Origin: JACVRW01 sp963803085
GTDB taxonomy: Bacteria; Actinomycetota; Thermoleophilia; Solirubrobacterales; Thermoleophilaceae
Length of the DNA stretch: 64,000 nt
NCBI GenBank assembly: GCA_963803085.1
Contig: CAWDLE010000010.1
Location: 186,001-250,000, forward strand
Direction: 5' to 3'
The notes below the pieces were generated by a model. It did no database searches. It saw only the letters and a program-made list of their open reading frames with translations, and had not been told where the DNA came from. The position numbers were made by a program, and so were the translations under genes. This document shows, one piece after another, positions 40,671-50,464 of this stretch (the stretch's first letter is position 1; each line of letters begins with the position of its first letter).

Positions 40671-42167
40671 CTGATCACCGAGACCTCTGGCTGGGTCCGC
40701 GACTGGGCGGCCTCGATGCTCTTCGCCACGTCCGTCTCGGTGCGCTTGACCACGAACTGCGGGTAGAGGCCGAGCGCGACGATCACCGCCACGAGCGGGA
40801 CGATCGCGGCCAGGTTCACGCGGTCGACCTCGATCGACTCCACCGCCGGCCCCACGCGCCCGTGCATCGTGCCCTGGTAGAGCCGGATCATGTAGACGGC
40901 CGCCAGGATCACGCCGATGCTTGCCACCAGTCCGTAGGCGAGCTTGTCCTCGAAGGTCCCGAACAGGATCAGGATCTCGCCGACGAAGTTGCTGGAGCCG
41001 GGCATCGCGAGCGTGGCGAGCGAGATGACGAGGAAGAGCGCAGCGAGCACGGGCGCCCGGAACGCCATGCCGCCGAGCTCGGAGAGCGACTCGCTGCCGC
41101 GGGCGCGGACGGCGATCACGCCCAGGATCAGGAACAGCGGCACCGTCACAAGGCCGTGGTTCAGCATCTGCAGGAGAGCGCCCTGCGCGCCGTTGCTGTC
41201 GCCGTCGAGTGCGAACAGGCCCAGCACGATGAACCCGAGCTGCGCGATCGACGAGTACGCGAGCACCATGCGCACGTTGTCCTGCGAGAAGGCCAGGATC
41301 GACCCGTAGAGGATCGAGAAGACCGCGAGGATGATGAACAGCTCCTGCCAGTACTCGGCGCCGTCCGGCATCACAGGCAGCACGATGCGCAGGAAGGCGT
41401 AGACGCCGACCTTCGAGAGCACGCCCGAGAGCAGCGCCAGCACGGGGATCGAGGTGGAGCGGTAGGTCTCCGGCACCCAGCCGTGGAGCGGGAAGAGCGG
41501 CGCCTTGACGAAGAACGCAAAGGCGAACAGCAGCACGATCCAGTGCTGGGAGTCCTCCGCGATCGGGCGCTGCTGCAACTCGCGAGAGCGCGAAGCTGAT
41601 CTCGCCGCCGTCCGGCGTGGCGAGCACGCCGAGGGCGATGGCCGCGGCCATCATCAGCAGCGATCCCGACAGCGTGTAGATCACGAACTTGGTCGTTGCC
41701 CGCACGCGCTCGCCGCTGCCCCAGCCGCCGATCAGGAAGTAGAACGGCACGAGCATCAGGTCGAAGAAGACGATGAAGAGCGCGAGGTCCTGCGCCATGA
41801 AGGCGCCGAGCACCGCAGTCTCCGCAAGAGCCAGGTTGAAGAAGAAGAGGCGCGGCCGCTCCACCACGGTGAACGCGGCCACCAGGGTGCACGGCACCCA
41901 GGTGATCGCGGTCAGGGCGATCATGAACAGGTTGAGCCCGTCGACGCCGAGCTTGTAGCTGATGCCGAGCTCCGCAATCCACTCGTCGTTCGTGACCCAC
42001 TGGAGCCCGCCGCCCGACTCGAAGTCCACGAGCATGACCACCACGTAGGCGAGCACCGCGAGCGGGCCGGCGAGCACCGCGGAGCGCGCAAGGCGACCCG
42101 GCAGCAGCGCCACGACGAAACCGCATGCGAGCGGCAGGAACAGCACGATGGACAGGTGGATGGTCAC
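40667..42167 (-). CDS. nuoM: NADH-quinone oxidoreductase subunit M (apparent single-base insertion near 41582)
   Basis: Antiporter-like proton-pumping subunit. The N-terminal part (IHLSIVLFLPLACGFVVALL to ATPDGGEISFALS) is in one frame. The remainder (QQRPIAEDSQHWIVLLFAFA, FVKAPLFPLHGWVPE, NVRMVLAYSSIAQLGF) is in another. Removing one base in the CGCG run at 41581-41584 joins them as FALSELQQRPIAEDSQ, giving about 499 aa. GTG 42167 overlaps the nuoL stop. All other Nuo subunits are intact, so a sequencing error is the simplest explanation. Confidence 0.88.
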
Positions 42168-44170
42168 GAGCTGTTGATGAGGAAGTAGAGGGTCAGGGCG
42201 GCCACGCCGAGCAGCAGCAGGAGTGCGTAGGCGCGCAGGTAACCGGTCTGGATCGCGCGCGCGAACGAGCTGCCCACGCGCACCACGCCCGTGGCGCCGC
42301 CCACGATCGTGCCCTGCACGAAGTCGGTCTCGATCACACGCTTGCTGAAGCCGCCGATGGTCGCCACCGGCCGCACGAACATGGCCTCGTACAGCTCGTC
42401 GAAGTACCACTTGTTCACGAGGAAGGCGTGCACCCGCGCGTAGCGCTCACGCACGCGTGTGGCAGTGCCCGGCTCGCGGATGTAGACCCACCATGCGAGC
42501 CCGATGCCGATGATCGAGATCACGCCGCCCACCGCCAGGCCGAGCCACTCGGCGCTGTCGCTGGGCACGCTGTGGATGCGCGTGTCCTGGAATGTCGGTT
42601 CGAGGAACTTCTCGAGCACGTCGGTGAGGCCGGGCACAGCGACGTAGCCGCCCACGATGGAGAGCAGAGCGAGCGGTGCCATGGCCGCCTTCATCGGCCA
42701 TTCGCGCTCCGCCACGTAGTGCTCCGGGCCGGGGAAGCCCACGTCGGTGTCCTCGGGCTCGCCCGTCATCGGGTTCATCGGCTCGCCGTGCGCGATGTGG
42801 CCGGCCTCGAGTTCGCGCGCCTCGGGCGCCGCCGCTCCGAAGAACACCCGGAACACCATGCGGAATGAGTAGAAGGCCGTGAGGAACGCGCCGACGTAGC
42901 CGAGGACCGCCAGTACGGCGTAGAGGCCGCCGCGATGAATGCCGAAGGCGATGATCTCGTCCTTCGAGAACCAGCCGGCCGTGAGCGGGAAGCCTGCCAG
43001 CGAGAGCGCACCGATGGTGAAGGTCACGAACGTGAAGGGCATCGCGCGCCGGAAGCCGCTCATCCGGTCCATGTCCTGGATCCCGGCCATCGCGCCTATC
43101 ACCGACCCAGCTCCCATGAACAGGAGCGCCTTGAAGAACGCGTGCGTCATGAGATGGAAGAGGCCCGCGCTGTAGGCGGCCATCGAGACGCCCATCACCA
43201 TGTATCCGATCTGCGAGATCGTGGAGTAGGCGATCACGCGCTTGAGGTCGGTGACCGCGAGCGCGACGGTGCCGGCGAACAGCAGAGTGGCGCAGCCGAT
43301 GATCGCCCCGATGTCGGCTGCGGTTGGCGCGATCTCGAACAGCGGGTGCGTACGGGCGATCAGGTAGACGCCGGCCGTGACCATCGTGGCGGCGTGGATC
43401 AGGGCGGAGACCGGAGTGGGGCCCTCCATGGCGTCCGGAAGCCAGGTGTGGAGCGGCAGCTGGGCCGACTTCGCGAAGGCGCCGACGAGCAGCAGGAGGC
43501 AGGCCGCGACGAGCGTCGCGTCGTTGCCCACGGACAACTTGTCCGCCTCCCCGAAGACGGTCAGGAAGTCGAGCGACCCGAGCTTGTCGAGGATCAGAAA
43601 CGCGGCGACCACGAGTCCCACGTCGCCGATCACGTTGATCACGAACGCCTTGATGCCGGCCTTCACGGCGGTCTCGCGCCGGTACCAGAAGGAGATCAGC
43701 AGGTACGAAGCCGCGCCCACGAACGCCCACCCGATGATCAGGATCACGAAGTTGGCCGCCAGGACGAGCAGCAGCATCGAGAAGACGAAGAAGTTGAGGT
43801 ACGCGAAGTAGCGCGAGTAGCCGCGGTCGCCGCGCATGTAGGCGACCGAGTAGAGGTGGATCAGGGACGACACTCCGGACACCACAAGGCACATGAACAC
43901 CGACAGCGGGTCCACGAGGATCGCGACGTCCACGTTGAAGTTCCCGGTGGCAGCGTAGGTCCAGGCGCTGTCCACGAGCTCGCGCTCTTCCTCCGGCTGG
44001 TCGAGCAGCTCGAGCAGCGCGCCGATCGAGGCGAGGAAAGACAGTGAGATCGCCGCGGTGCCGATCCATCCCGGCAGCCGGCCCGGCAGCACTCGCCAGC
44101 CGAAAGCGATGATCAGCATCCCCGCGAGCGGGAAGGCGAGCACGAGCCAGCCGTAGGAAGTGGCGCTCAT
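42164..44170 (-). CDS. nuoL: NADH-quinone oxidoreductase subunit L
   Basis: 668-aa antiporter-like subunit with about 16 helices and the long lateral helix at the C-terminus. Motifs are DPLSVFMCLVVSGVSSLIHL, KSAQLPLHTWLPDAMEGPTP, DLKRVIAYSTISQIGYM and LSLAGFPLTAGWFSKDEII. ATG 44170 is preferred to the longer frame that overlaps nuoK. It pumps protons as part of the membrane arm. Confidence 0.95.
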   Translation of the reverse strand: MSATSYGWLVLAFPLAGMLIIAFGWRVLPGRLPGWIGTAAISLSFLASIGALLELLDQPEEERELVDSAWTYAATGNFNVDVAILVDPLSVFMCLVVSGVSSLIHLYSVAYMRGDRGYSRYFAYLNFFVFSMLLLVLAANFVILIIGWAFVGAASYLLISFWYRRETAVKAGIKAFVINVIGDVGLVVAAFLILDKLGSLDFLTVFGEADKLSVGNDATLVAACLLLLVGAFAKSAQLPLHTWLPDAMEGPTPVSALIHAATMVTAGVYLIARTHPLFEIAPTAADIGAIIGCATLLFAGTVALAVTDLKRVIAYSTISQIGYMVMGVSMAAYSAGLFHLMTHAFFKALLFMGAGSVIGAMAGIQDMDRMSGFRRAMPFTFVTFTIGALSLAGFPLTAGWFSKDEIIAFGIHRGGLYAVLAVLGYVGAFLTAFYSFRMVFRVFFGAAAPEARELEAGHIAHGEPMNPMTGEPEDTDVGFPGPEHYVAEREWPMKAAMAPLALLSIVGGYVAVPGLTDVLEKFLEPTFQDTRIHSVPSDSAEWLGLAVGGVISIIGIGLAWWVYIREPGTATRVRERYARVHAFLVNKWYFDELYEAMFVRPVATIGGFSKRVIETDFVQGTIVGGATGVVRVGSSFARAIQTGYLRAYALLLLLGVAALTLYFLINSS

Positions 44171-44195
44171 CCGCGTTCCCCGAGCAGCACGCGAG

Positions 44196-44495
44196 TCATC
44201 CGCGGAGCTCCGACATTTCGTCAATGTCGATCGGGAGCCGGTTGCGGTACATGGCGACGATGATTCCGAGGCCGATCACCACCTCACAGGCGGCGATCAC
44301 CATCACGATCAGCGCGAACACCTGGCCCGCCTCGCTGCCGTGCATGCGCGAGAACGCCACGAGCGCGAGGTTGCCCGCGTTCAGCATCAGCTCGAGGCAG
44401 AGCAGCACCACGAGCGGGTTGCGGCGGCTGATCACGCCGGCGGCGCCGATCGCGAAGATGAACGCCGAGAGGACGAGGTACCAGGTGATGTCCAC
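44196..44495 (-). CDS. nuoK: NADH-quinone oxidoreductase subunit K
   Basis: 99-aa three-helix membrane subunit. The conserved glutamate lies in LVVLLCLELMLNAGNLALV and the second in MVIAACEVVIGLGIIV. The GTG start immediately follows the nuoJ TAA. Part of the proton path between the peripheral and membrane arms. Confidence 0.95.
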   Translation of the reverse strand: MDITWYLVLSAFIFAIGAAGVISRRNPLVVLLCLELMLNAGNLALVAFSRMHGSEAGQVFALIVMVIAACEVVIGLGIIVAMYRNRLPIDIDEMSELRG

Positions 44496-45104
44496 TTAGA
44501 CGCGCACCTCCAGCGTCTCGGTGGGGGGCGGTTCGTCCCTGCGCCGCGTCGGGCCTGTCTCCACCGACGCGTCCTCGAGCCCGCGCCGGCGACGCGCGAG
44601 CACCACGGCCCCTACGGCCGCCATGAGGAGCAGGAAGGACGCGGCTTCGAACGGGAGCAGGAAGTCCGTGAGGAGCAGATCGCCGATGGCCCCGGGCGAC
44701 CCGAATGCGTCGGCCTTCTCGCCGCGTGCGATGTCGCCGCCGGTCGTGTCGAGCGCCTGCAGCCCGCTGGCGATGAACGCGATGCACAGCTCCACGGCGA
44801 TCGCCGCCGCGAACAGCGGCCCGAACAGCGCCACGCCACCGCTCTCCGGGCGCAGCGGCGCGTCGGCGCCGCCGATGTACGCCACGACGAACAGGTAAAG
44901 AACCATCACGGCGCCCGCGTACACCACCACCTGTGCCGCAGCTAGGAACTCAGCGTTCAGCAGCAGGAACAGCACGGCCAGCCCGAGGAGGTGGCCCACG
45001 AGCGAGAGCACGCTGTAGAACGGGTTCTGGAGCAGCACCACGCCGAGCGCTCCTGCCAGAGCGCCGATGCCGGCCACGAAGAACAGGACCTGCTCGAACC
45101 ACAT
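44496..45104 (-). CDS. nuoJ: NADH-quinone oxidoreductase subunit J
   Basis: 202-aa membrane subunit with about five helices: FFVAGIGALAGALGVVLLQN, the conserved AEFLAAAQVVVYAGAVMVLY, and a late helix FEAASFLLLMAAVGAVVLA. The C-terminal ~30 residues are hydrophilic and charged. It lies between nuoI (nine bases) and nuoK (adjacent). Confidence 0.94.
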   Translation of the reverse strand: MWFEQVLFFVAGIGALAGALGVVLLQNPFYSVLSLVGHLLGLAVLFLLLNAEFLAAAQVVVYAGAVMVLYLFVVAYIGGADAPLRPESGGVALFGPLFAAAIAVELCIAFIASGLQALDTTGGDIARGEKADAFGSPGAIGDLLLTDFLLPFEAASFLLLMAAVGAVVLARRRRGLEDASVETGPTRRRDEPPPTETLEVRV

Positions 45105-45113
45105 GGCCCGCGG

Positions 45114-45662
45114 CTACTCCCCTACGCGCCGGAGCGGCGTGTGCTCGGGCGGGTCGGCGAGCAGCATCTCCTTCGTGAAGATGAGGTCGCTGCGGCTGTA
45201 GTCGGCGAGCTCGTAGTCGTTGCCCATCGTGATCGCGTCGAACGGACACGCAAGCTCGCAGTAGCCGCAGAAGATGCAGCGCGCGAGGTTGATCTCGTAG
45301 ACCGCCGCGTAGCGCTCTCCGGCCGACACCTGGTTGTCGGGGGTGTTCTCGGCGGCCACCACGCGGATGCAGTCCGCCGGGCAGGCCGCGGCACAGAGCG
45401 AGCAGCCCACGCACTTCTCGAGACCGGTGTCCTCGAAGCGCTGGAGCTTGTGGCGCCCGCGGAAGCGCGGGTAGACGGGCGTCTTCTCCTCCGGGTACTC
45501 GATCGTGTAGACCCCCTCCGTCACGCGGCCGAAGGTCGTGCGCAGCCCGCGGAGGGTCTCTCCGAACGCGCGGTATACGCCGCCGAGGCCGCCCGGCTCC
45601 GGGCCGCGCGGCACCTGAACGACGTCGTCCTCCCATGCGAAAGGGCTCACCAGATCCACCAT
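45114..45662 (-). CDS. nuoI: NADH-quinone oxidoreductase subunit I
   Basis: 182-aa ferredoxin-like subunit with two [4Fe-4S] motifs, CVGCSLCAAACP and CIFCGYCELACP (clusters N6a and N6b). It passes electrons from NuoG toward NuoB. ATG 45662 overlaps the nuoH end by 16 bp. A GTG at 45650 that overlaps the nuoH TGA exactly is an alternative and would remove four residues. The frame upstream of 45662 is antisense to nothing conserved and is not coding. Confidence 0.94.
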   Translation of the reverse strand: MVDLVSPFAWEDDVVQVPRGPEPGGLGGVYRAFGETLRGLRTTFGRVTEGVYTIEYPEEKTPVYPRFRGRHKLQRFEDTGLEKCVGCSLCAAACPADCIRVVAAENTPDNQVSAGERYAAVYEINLARCIFCGYCELACPFDAITMGNDYELADYSRSDLIFTKEMLLADPPEHTPLRRVGE

Positions 45663-46660
45663 TTCTCGTCGTCGAGGACGATCACGACTGCGGTTATCAG
45701 GACATTCAAGGTCGCCAGCGGGAGCAGGACCTTCCACCCCAACGACATCAGCTGGTCGTAGCGCGGCCGCGGCATCGAGGCGCGGACCCAGATGAAGAAG
45801 AACACGCCGAGCATGACCTTGAGAAACATCCAGAGCGGGCCCAGGGCGTCGGGGCCGGGCCCATGCCAGCCGCCGAGGAAGCACGCGGCCGCGATGCCCG
45901 AGATGATCACGACCTCGATGTACTCGGCCATGAAGAACGACCCGAAGCGCATGCCGCCGAACTCGGTGTTGTAGCCGGAGACGAGCTCTCCCTCAGCCTC
46001 CGGAAGGTCGAACGGCGCACGGGAGGTCTCCGCGAAGCCGGCCAGTAGGAAGATGCAGAAGCCCACGAACTGGGGGACGACGTACCAGATGTTGTCCTGG
46101 GCCGCGACGATCTCCACCACCGACAGCGAACCCGCCGTCATCGCCACGCCGAGCAGTGAGAGGCCGATCGCGACCTCGTAGGAGATCAGCTGCGCCGCCG
46201 AGCGCATCGCTCCCAGGAACGAGTACTTGGAGCCGGAGGCCCAGCCGCCGAGCATGAGTCCGTAGAACGCGAGGGAGCCGAAGGCGAAGAAGTAGAGGAG
46301 CCCTATCGAGACGTCGATGCCGTAGAGGCCGAGGTTCCCGCCCCACGCGCCCTGCGCGCCCCATGGGATGATCGCCAGCGTCGCGACGGCGGTCACGATC
46401 GAGATCACCGGGGCGATGGCCATCATCCACGGCACTGCGGTCTCCGGGGTGGAACCCTCCTTCGAGAGCAGCTTCAGCACGTCGGCCGCCGGCTGCATCA
46501 GCCCCTTCGGGCCCACGCGATTTGGCCCGAGGCGGGACTGGAAGCGGCCGAGCAGCTTGCGCTCGGCCCAGAGAATGATGGGCACGATCCCGAGCACGAA
46601 GGCGAAGATCACGATCGCCTTCGCGATCAGGACGGCTGTGCTCTCTAGCGGGAGGTCCAT
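45647..46660 (-). CDS. nuoH: NADH-quinone oxidoreductase subunit H
   Basis: 337-aa membrane subunit with eight helices that forms the quinone-binding interface. Motifs are WAERKLLGRFQSRLGPNRVG, LKLLSKEGSTPETA and AETSRAPFDLPEAEGELVSG. The ATG shares one base with the nuoG TGA (TGATG), so translation is coupled. Confidence 0.95.
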   Translation of the reverse strand: MDLPLESTAVLIAKAIVIFAFVLGIVPIILWAERKLLGRFQSRLGPNRVGPKGLMQPAADVLKLLSKEGSTPETAVPWMMAIAPVISIVTAVATLAIIPWGAQGAWGGNLGLYGIDVSIGLLYFFAFGSLAFYGLMLGGWASGSKYSFLGAMRSAAQLISYEVAIGLSLLGVAMTAGSLSVVEIVAAQDNIWYVVPQFVGFCIFLLAGFAETSRAPFDLPEAEGELVSGYNTEFGGMRFGSFFMAEYIEVVIISGIAAACFLGGWHGPGPDALGPLWMFLKVMLGVFFFIWVRASMPRPRYDQLMSLGWKVLLPLATLNVLITAVVIVLDDEKWWIW

Positions 46661-49131
46661 CAGGAGGCGACCGCCTGGCCCGAACGGATCTCCACCGGCC
46701 CCTCCAGGCCGACGGGAGGCGAAAGGAAGACGCTCCCCTCAGGCACGCCGCTCCTAACGACCGCGACGGCGTTCACCTGGTCGCCGCCCGCGGCGAGCTC
46801 GATCTCGTCGCCGCTTTCGATGGCGTGGCGGCGCGCGTCGTCGACCGAGAGCCAGGCGCGCGGCCCCGTCGAAAGGAAGCGCAGCGAGGGCGAGTACTCG
46901 ACCTCGGGGCCCGCCCAGAGCGTCGGTGCCGGTGCCAGCACCAGTCCGTGACGCGGCGGAGGCGGCTGCGCCAGCGGCTCGATGGAGAGCTCTGCGGTCG
47001 GAAGGGCCGACGCCGCGTCACGGTCCTGCCAGCGCAGGCCGTCGCCTCCGATTTCGTCGAGCGTGAGGCCGGCGTAGAACGGCACCGCCTCGGCCACGAG
47101 GGCGCTGACCATCGAGGCTGAGAGCGCACCGGTTCCGGCTCCAAGCCGCTCGCACAGCTCGCTGAGCACGCTCCAGCCGGGGCGCACCTCGCCCGGGCGA
47201 CCGAGCGCCTGCCGCACGCGCTGCACGCGCCCGTCCGGGTGCGTGACGGTGCCCTCCTTCTCCGGATAGATCTCGGCGGGGAAGACCACGTCGGCGTGGC
47301 TGTCGAGCGCCTCGTCGTGGAAGCGGGCGAACGCGATCACCGAGGAGGCGCGCGCGAGCTCGGCCTCGGGCGCGTCGGTCTCGAGCAGCAGCAGCGCGCC
47401 GCGCGCGGAGTCGGGATCGCCTGCGGCGTCGGCGTCCGCAAGGCCCGGGCCGAGCGTGGGGGAGCAGCCGACCTCGCGCAGTCCGCGTCCGTTCGTCTCG
47501 GCCGGAATCGCGATCAGGCCTGATTCGGACCGGTCGGCGACACCCAGCGCGGCGGCCACCGCGAGCAGTGCCTCGCCGGCCTGGGCACCGCGCTCGCCGC
47601 CGAGCACGCGCTCGCCACAGATGATCACCACGTCGCCGGCGTCGCGAAGCAGGTCGGCGGCAGCGCTCACCGCATCCACGCCGCTCGCCGGGCCACTCCC
47701 GTTGGTCTGGGAACGGCCCGGGATGAAGCCGGTCGTGGCGCCAGCCCGGTTCGCCAGCTCGTCGAGGGGCGTGCCGCCGGCCCGGTCCGACCCGAGCGCG
47801 GAGGCGAGTGCCGCGAGTGCCGCCTCGGCGGCACCCGGCGCGAAGCGCAGGGCGGACTGGGCGGCCGCGTCCAGCGTGGAGGGGCGGCTCGAGGCCACCA
47901 CGAGCCGCGCCTGGTTGCGCCGCACCGCCTTGCGCACACGAAGGTCGAGGATCGGCGCCTCGTCGACGAGCTCGGTGTCGAGTACGAGAATCGCGTCTGC
48001 GTGGTCGATGTCGGAAACCCGGGCCGACAGGTCCACGCGCGCGAGCGCGCGCGCGAGGGAGCCGGCCGTGTCGCTGCCGGGCCCGGACGTCACGTGCGGC
48101 GAGCCGAGCCCCTTGCGCAGCAGGTGCTGCACGAGAAAGCCCTCCTCGTTCGTGGCCTGGCCGCCCACGCGTGCGACGGTGTCCTCACCCGAGCGCTCGA
48201 GCGCGGCGACGGCCGCCTCCAGCGCGCGCTCCCAGCTCGCCTCGCGCAGGAACCCGCCGATTCGCATGAGCGGCGTGGTGATCCGTTCGGGGGCGCCGAA
48301 GGATTGGTAGCCGAAGCGGCCCTTGTCGCAGAGCCAGCCGTCGTCTACCTCCTCGTTGTCGCGCGCGAGCACGCGGACGACCTTCGCGTCGTCGCGGATC
48401 GTCAGCTCGACGTTGCACTGCGAGGGGCAGAGCATGCAGACGGTGCCGGCGCCCTCGACGACGTCCCAGGGACGTGCGCGGAAGCGGTACGCCGTGGAGG
48501 TGAGCGCCCCCACCGGGCATAGCTCGATGATGTTGCCGCTGAACGGCGCGACGTAGGGACGGCCGTTGTGCGTGCCGACGAAGGTGTGGTCGGCGCGGTC
48601 GAGAAACACCAGCTGGTGGTCCTCCGCCACCTCCTGCGAGAAGCGCACGCAGCGGTAGCAGAGGATGCAGCGTTCGCGGTCGATCGCCACCAGGGGAGAG
48701 AGCTCGAGCGGCTTCTTGAAGTGGCGCTTCGGCTCGATGAAGCGCGAGCGGCCAGCGCCCCAGCCGAACGAGATGTCCTGGAGCGGGCACTCGCCGCCCT
48801 TGTCGCAGACGGGGCAGTCGAGCGGGTGGTTCACGAGCAGGAACTCGACAACCGCGTTCTGCGCGTGCTTCACCCGGTCCGAGGTGGTCACCACCACCAT
48901 GCCGTCGCGCACGGCCGTCGAGCACGAGGTCTGGAGCTTCGGGATTCCCTCGATCTCGACGAGGCACATCCGGCACGCGCCCACCGGCTGCCCGAGTTTC
49001 GGCTCGTAACAGAAGTAGGGGATCTCGACGTCGCCCTCCTTCGCGGCGTCCACGAGCATCGCGCCCTCCGGCGCGCGCACCTGCTTGCCGTCGATCTCGA
49101 AGGTGATCCAGTTCTGCTCGGGGCGGGCCAT
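46660..49131 (-). CDS. nuoG: NADH-quinone oxidoreductase subunit G
   Basis: 823-aa largest peripheral-arm subunit. The N-terminal ferredoxin domain carries [2Fe-2S] ligands (PYFCYEP, VGACRMCLVE, LQTSCS). Next is a His-Cys cluster region (DCPVCDKGGECPLQD) and a [4Fe-4S] motif (RCILCYRCVRF). A further CxxCxxxC motif (CMLCPSQCNVEL, with WLCDKG) is the extra N7-type cluster. The molybdopterin-oxidoreductase-like part (about 225-820) lacks a cofactor in this family. The N7 site is retained, as in Thermus and E. coli. Confidence 0.95.
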   Translation of the reverse strand: MARPEQNWITFEIDGKQVRAPEGAMLVDAAKEGDVEIPYFCYEPKLGQPVGACRMCLVEIEGIPKLQTSCSTAVRDGMVVVTTSDRVKHAQNAVVEFLLVNHPLDCPVCDKGGECPLQDISFGWGAGRSRFIEPKRHFKKPLELSPLVAIDRERCILCYRCVRFSQEVAEDHQLVFLDRADHTFVGTHNGRPYVAPFSGNIIELCPVGALTSTAYRFRARPWDVVEGAGTVCMLCPSQCNVELTIRDDAKVVRVLARDNEEVDDGWLCDKGRFGYQSFGAPERITTPLMRIGGFLREASWERALEAAVAALERSGEDTVARVGGQATNEEGFLVQHLLRKGLGSPHVTSGPGSDTAGSLARALARVDLSARVSDIDHADAILVLDTELVDEAPILDLRVRKAVRRNQARLVVASSRPSTLDAAAQSALRFAPGAAEAALAALASALGSDRAGGTPLDELANRAGATTGFIPGRSQTNGSGPASGVDAVSAAADLLRDAGDVVIICGERVLGGERGAQAGEALLAVAAALGVADRSESGLIAIPAETNGRGLREVGCSPTLGPGLADADAAGDPDSARGALLLLETDAPEAELARASSVIAFARFHDEALDSHADVVFPAEIYPEKEGTVTHPDGRVQRVRQALGRPGEVRPGWSVLSELCERLGAGTGALSASMVSALVAEAVPFYAGLTLDEIGGDGLRWQDRDAASALPTAELSIEPLAQPPPPRHGLVLAPAPTLWAGPEVEYSPSLRFLSTGPRAWLSVDDARRHAIESGDEIELAAGGDQVNAVAVVRSGVPEGSVFLSPPVGLEGPVEIRSGQAVAS

Positions 49132-49135
49132 GTGC

Positions 49136-50464
49136 TCAGGCGGCTCCCGCTTCGGGCACGGCGGCCACCTCTGGCGCGGCGAGGTGCGGCAGCTCCTCGA
49201 GGTCGCGGCGCCTGCGCGCCTCCTCCATGTGCTGCTCGAACTCGGCGCGGAAGTGCTTCAGCATCGAGGCCACCGGCATGGCCATCGAGTCGCCCAGCAC
49301 ACAGAGGCAGTTGCCGATGATGTTGCCCTGCACCTGCTCGAGAAGGTCGAGGTCCATGGGGGTGCCCTCGCCCTCGTCGATGCGCTCGAGCATCTTCACC
49401 GTCCAGTTGGTGCCCTCTCGGCACGGCACGCACTTTCCGCACGACTCGTGCCGGTAGAACTCTGCAAGCCGCAGCGCCAGCGGTACGAGCGGCTCGGAGT
49501 CATCCACCACGATCACCGAAGCGGTGCCCAGCATCGATCCCGCCTCGGCCATCGCTTCGTAGGTGAACGGAAGGTCGAGGTGGTCCGGCGTGAGCACCGG
49601 CGCGGACGACCCGCCGGGGAAGAAGCACTTGATCTCACGGCCCTCGGGCGGGCCACCAGCGAGTCCGTAGATGACGTCGCGGACCGGAATGCCGAGCTCG
49701 ACCTCGTAGTTGCCGGGGCGCTGGACGCTGCCGGACACCGAGACCAGCTTCGTGCCGGTCGAGTTGCCCTCGCCGTACTGCTTGTACCAGTCGGCGCCGC
49801 GCTCGATGATGATCGGCGTGTTGCAGAGCGTCTCGACGTTGTTGATCAGCGTCGGGCCCTGGTAGAGGCCCTGGTTGGCGGGGAACGGCGGCTTGAGGCG
49901 CGGGTTGCCGCGCTTGCCCTCGAGCGCGTCGAGCAGGCCGGTCTCCTCCCCGCAGATGTAGGCGCCCTGGCCGCGGTGCACCACCAGGTCGAACGTGTGG
50001 TCCGTGTCCAGGATGCCCGCGCCGAGATAGCCCTTCTCGTACGCCTCGGCCACCGCCGCGTCGAGGATTTCGGCCTGAAGCTCGTACTCGCCGCGGATGA
50101 AGATGAAGCCCTTGTTCGCGCCCGCGGCGATTGAGCCGATGATGCAGCCCTCCACGAGCATGTGCGGATTTTTCTGCATCAGGAGGCGGTCCTTGAACGC
50201 GCCGGGCTCCGACTCGTCCGCGTTGCAGCACAGGTACTTGTCCATCGCCCCCTTCGGGAGGAAGCTGGCCTTCTTGCCCATCGCGAAGCCTGCACCGCCG
50301 CGGCCGCGTAGCCCCGACTCCTCGAGCTCGTGGAGCACCGCCTCGGGCGTCATCTCGAGCAGCGCCTTGCGCAGCGCGCCGTAGCCGCCGAGCCGTTCGT
50401 AGACGTCGATCGTGTTGAGGCCGGGCTCGTCGATGTTGGCGAGCAGGACGCGCGTCTCGCTCAT
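49136..50464 (-). CDS. nuoF: NADH-quinone oxidoreductase subunit F
   Basis: 442-aa NADH- and FMN-binding subunit. Motifs are GLRGRGGAGFAMGKKASFLP (NADH), CNADESEPGAFKDRLLM (FMN), YICGEETGLLDALEGKRG and the [4Fe-4S] N3 ligands in ESCGKCVPCREGTNW plus Cys in GNCLCVLGD. The ATG overlaps the nuoE TGA (ATGA). It is the electron entry point of the complex. Confidence 0.96.
   Translation of the reverse strand: MSETRVLLANIDEPGLNTIDVYERLGGYGALRKALLEMTPEAVLHELEESGLRGRGGAGFAMGKKASFLPKGAMDKYLCCNADESEPGAFKDRLLMQKNPHMLVEGCIIGSIAAGANKGFIFIRGEYELQAEILDAAVAEAYEKGYLGAGILDTDHTFDLVVHRGQGAYICGEETGLLDALEGKRGNPRLKPPFPANQGLYQGPTLINNVETLCNTPIIIERGADWYKQYGEGNSTGTKLVSVSGSVQRPGNYEVELGIPVRDVIYGLAGGPPEGREIKCFFPGGSSAPVLTPDHLDLPFTYEAMAEAGSMLGTASVIVVDDSEPLVPLALRLAEFYRHESCGKCVPCREGTNWTVKMLERIDEGEGTPMDLDLLEQVQGNIIGNCLCVLGDSMAMPVASMLKHFRAEFEQHMEEARRRRDLEELPHLAAPEVAAVPEAGAA

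Noticed and set aside
39129..42410. A 1093-aa continuous ORF that looks like a NuoM-NuoN fusion
   Set aside because: The middle third is arginine-rich out-of-frame translation; the true NuoM continuation is in another frame and ends in GTGA overlapping nuoN.
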